The notes beneath the pieces were generated by a model. That model was not told the origin of the DNA, made no database searches, and worked only from the letters and a program-made list of their open reading frames with translations. From positions 1-8,082 of the forward strand of contig CALBLB010000192.1 in NCBI GenBank assembly GCA_937896115.1: 8,082 nt of DNA. The letters run 5' to 3'. Made by a program: the position numbers and the translations under genes. The first letter of the stretch is position 1, and each line of letters opens with the position of its first letter. This document shows positions 6,402-8,082 of this stretch, in pieces. The stretch comes from an uncultured Succinatimonas sp. (GTDB taxonomy: Bacteria > Pseudomonadota > Gammaproteobacteria > Enterobacterales > Succinivibrionaceae).

Positions 6402-7501
6402 GCTTAAATTCCATAACCTCAAACAGCAACAACAACTTTGACCTTGATTTCTACCGCGGAAAGAAAGTATTGGTCACGGGACATACCGGCTTTAAAGGCA
6501 GCTGGATGTTAAAGGTATTGCTGCAACACAAAGCTATAGTAGCAGGTTACTCCTTGGAGCCTCCTACCAATCCTAGTCTCTTTAATCTTTTGAATTTACA
6601 AGAGCATATCACCCATGTAATCGGCGATATTCGTGATTTTGAGAAATTAAAGAAACTGTTTGACGAGTTCCAACCTGAAATCGTCCTCCATCTTGCCGCT
6701 CAGCCTTTGGTCAGGGAGTCCTATAAGGAGCCTCGCTATACCTATGAAACCAACGTCATGGGTACGGTAAATATCTGTGAATGCGTAAGAGCATGTAAGA
6801 GTGTCAAATCATTCTTAAACGTAACCACCGACAAGGTCTACCGTAATAACGAATGGGTATGGGGATATAGGGAGAATGAACCTTTAGACGGTTTTGACCC
6901 TTATTCAAACTCCAAAAGCTGTTCAGAATTAGTAACCCACAGTTACATCAACTCTTTTTTCAAAGACCAGAACCTTCCCGTAAGTACCGCCAGAGCAGGT
7001 AACGTCATCGGTGGAGGAGACTTTGCCCAAGACCGCATTATTCCCGACTGTGTAAGAGCTCAGTTAAACCACGAGCCCATCATCGTCAGAAATCCTCACT
7101 CCACGAGACCCTACCAACATGTTCTGGAGCCGGTGGTGGCCTACCTCATGATTGCAGCACGCCAAGAGCAAGACCATAACCTTGCAGGTTTCTATAACGT
7201 AGGACCGGACGATTGTGACTGTACCACCACAGGTGCCTTAGTAGACCTCTTTTGCAAGCTTTGGCAGGAGCAGGCCACTTGGGAAAACCGCGGTGAACAA
7301 AACGCTCCCCACGAAGCCAATTTCTTAAAACTCGACTGTTCAAAACTCAAATCAACCTTCAATTGGCACCCCAAATGGCACATCAACGATGCTGTAGCCG
7401 CCGTCTGTGAATGGTCCAAGGCTTGGATTGCAAAAGACAATCTCAACTTGGTGATGGAGCAGGAAATTAACCGTTATCTGGAAGCTAAAGCAAATGAATA
7501 A
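6398..7501 (+). CDS. rfbG: CDP-glucose 4,6-dehydratase
   Basis: Extended short-chain dehydrogenase that converts CDP-glucose to CDP-4-keto-6-deoxy-glucose with tightly bound NAD. The 367-aa product begins MSLNSITSNSNNNF, an Asn/Ser-rich lead some ten residues longer than the Salmonella enzyme as I recall it. Next comes the Rossmann loop GHTGFKG (28-34). Catalytic residues are the TDK triad (144-146), in which Lys replaces the Glu of dTDP-glucose dehydratases and so marks the CDP-specific family, and Tyr169/Lys173 in YSNSK. ARAGNVIGGGD and STRPYQHVLEP are also characteristic. The ATG overlaps the rfbF stop (ATGA), with AAGG 7 bp before it; an ATG at 6362 lies inside rfbF and is rejected. The stop overlaps the next gene by 8 nt. 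Also known as ddhB or ascB. Confidence 0.95.
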   Translation: MSLNSITSNSNNNFDLDFYRGKKVLVTGHTGFKGSWMLKVLLQHKAIVAGYSLEPPTNPSLFNLLNLQEHITHVIGDIRDFEKLKKLFDEFQPEIVLHLAAQPLVRESYKEPRYTYETNVMGTVNICECVRACKSVKSFLNVTTDKVYRNNEWVWGYRENEPLDGFDPYSNSKSCSELVTHSYINSFFKDQNLPVSTARAGNVIGGGDFAQDRIIPDCVRAQLNHEPIIVRNPHSTRPYQHVLEPVVAYLMIAARQEQDHNLAGFYNVGPDDCDCTTTGALVDLFCKLWQEQATWENRGEQNAPHEANFLKLDCSKLKSTFNWHPKWHINDAVAAVCEWSKAWIAKDNLNLVMEQEINRYLEAKANE

Positions 7502-8082
7502 TAAAACCGCCGTAGTCACCGGAGCCAACGGTTTTGTAGGCTCAGCCGTAACCAAAGAACTGTTAAATCACGGTTATACCGTCTATGCCGTGGTAAGAGC
7601 AGGTAAAGAAAAGGATTTACCCAAAGCAGAGCAAGGTTCCTTGATTACGGTTAATTCCTCCCTTGAAACCATCAAAGATTTAAAAGACAAACTCCAAGGT
7701 CAAAACCTTGAAGGTAGCACCTTCTACCACTTTGCTTGGGCAGGCTCTGCAGGTCCTGCTCGTGCCGACGCTTCCCTTCAGCTTAACAACGTCAGATGGT
7801 CTTTAGATGCCATGGAGACAGCTAAAGCTCTTGGTTGTAAACGTTTTGTTATGGCCGGAAGCATCATGGAGCATGAAACTTTCACTGCTTCCTATACCGA
7901 TGGAAATAAGCCTGGCCCTGCATATATTTACGGTTGTGGAAAACTCACTGCTCACGCTATGTGTATGTCCACTGCAGCAAAGATTGGTATTGACTTACTG
8001 TGGCCGGCAATTACCAATGCCTACGGAGTAGGTGAGTTAAGTCCGCGCATGGTGAACACCACCATCAGAAAATGCATAAACG
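7494..8082 (+). CDS. NAD(P)-dependent sugar epimerase/reductase (extended SDR), 5' part
   Basis: The first 196 residues of an extended short-chain dehydrogenase; the gene runs off the right edge. The cofactor loop TGANGFVG is at 9-16 (Gly10, Gly13, Gly16), a VVRAG segment follows strand 2, FYHFAWAGSAGP lies at 77-88, and the active-site pair is Tyr146/Lys150 in YGCGK. Ser123 in AGSIMEHE takes the place of the usual catalytic Ser/Thr. This GSIMEHE and LWPAITNAYGVGE pattern belongs to an SDR family I have the impression of meeting in polysaccharide loci, with no firm reaction attached. The ATG overlaps the rfbG stop (ATGAATAA) and has only a weak ribosome site, so translation probably depends on coupling. 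Position after rfbG suggests it acts on CDP-4-keto-6-deoxy-glucose or a derivative, as a 4-reductase or epimerase; this is inference. It is not obviously RfbJ, RfbS or RfbE. Confidence 0.88.
   Translation, partial: MNNKTAVVTGANGFVGSAVTKELLNHGYTVYAVVRAGKEKDLPKAEQGSLITVNSSLETIKDLKDKLQGQNLEGSTFYHFAWAGSAGPARADASLQLNNVRWSLDAMETAKALGCKRFVMAGSIMEHETFTASYTDGNKPGPAYIYGCGKLTAHAMCMSTAAKIGIDLLWPAITNAYGVGELSPRMVNTTIRKCIN

Noticed and set aside
7146..7555. Three minus-strand frames within rfbG and the following SDR gene
   Set aside because: They overlap each other and conserved coding sequence of rfbG and the SDR on the plus strand, with no family resemblance.

Overview
The window reads as chromosomal DNA of a Gram-negative bacterium, most likely a gammaproteobacterium. 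The partial AsnRS closely follows the enterobacterial protein as I remember it, with the motif-3 segment at the same residue position, and an outer-membrane-type lipoprotein lies in the same transcription unit. An anaerobic, host-associated lineage such as Succinivibrionaceae is possible, but that is only an impression. No tRNA, rRNA, CRISPR array, insertion sequence or integrase was seen.

Left part (1-2408, minus strand): a compact unit reading leftward. It holds an LEA14/WHy-type lipoprotein, a two-helix membrane protein of unknown function, and asnS (asparaginyl-tRNA synthetase), whose last ~19 codons lie outside the window. Spacings are 18 and 3 bp, so the genes are probably co-transcribed.

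Middle (2409-4410): a ~495-bp divergent intergenic region with one possible 29-codon gene, then a well-conserved bile acid:sodium symporter (BASS) family transporter on the plus strand followed by a hairpin terminator. Next comes ~490 bp of gene-free, AT-rich DNA. It contains two long T-runs, a 9-bp direct repeat, a perfect 10-bp-arm inverted repeat, a possible pair of mutually exclusive stems ending in a T-run, and nested dyads just before the next gene.

Right part (4411-8082, plus strand): the start of a surface-polysaccharide operon. It begins with a 69-aa Cro/XRE-like helix-turn-helix protein (GTG start), then a family 2 glycosyltransferase, rfbF (glucose-1-phosphate cytidylyltransferase), rfbG (CDP-glucose 4,6-dehydratase) and a partial NAD(P)-dependent sugar epimerase/reductase. 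The last four genes are joined by 4-8-nt stop/start overlaps, so they are almost certainly translated as a coupled unit. RfbF and RfbG make CDP-4-keto-6-deoxy-glucose, the precursor of CDP-linked 6-deoxy and 3,6-dideoxy hexoses. The SDR presumably takes this or a later intermediate further, and the glycosyltransferase transfers a sugar to the glycan. The final sugar cannot be decided because the operon continues beyond the window.

The least ordinary part is the head of this operon: a tiny phage-repressor-like gene behind a leader full of dyad symmetry. No novel multi-gene system could be demonstrated.
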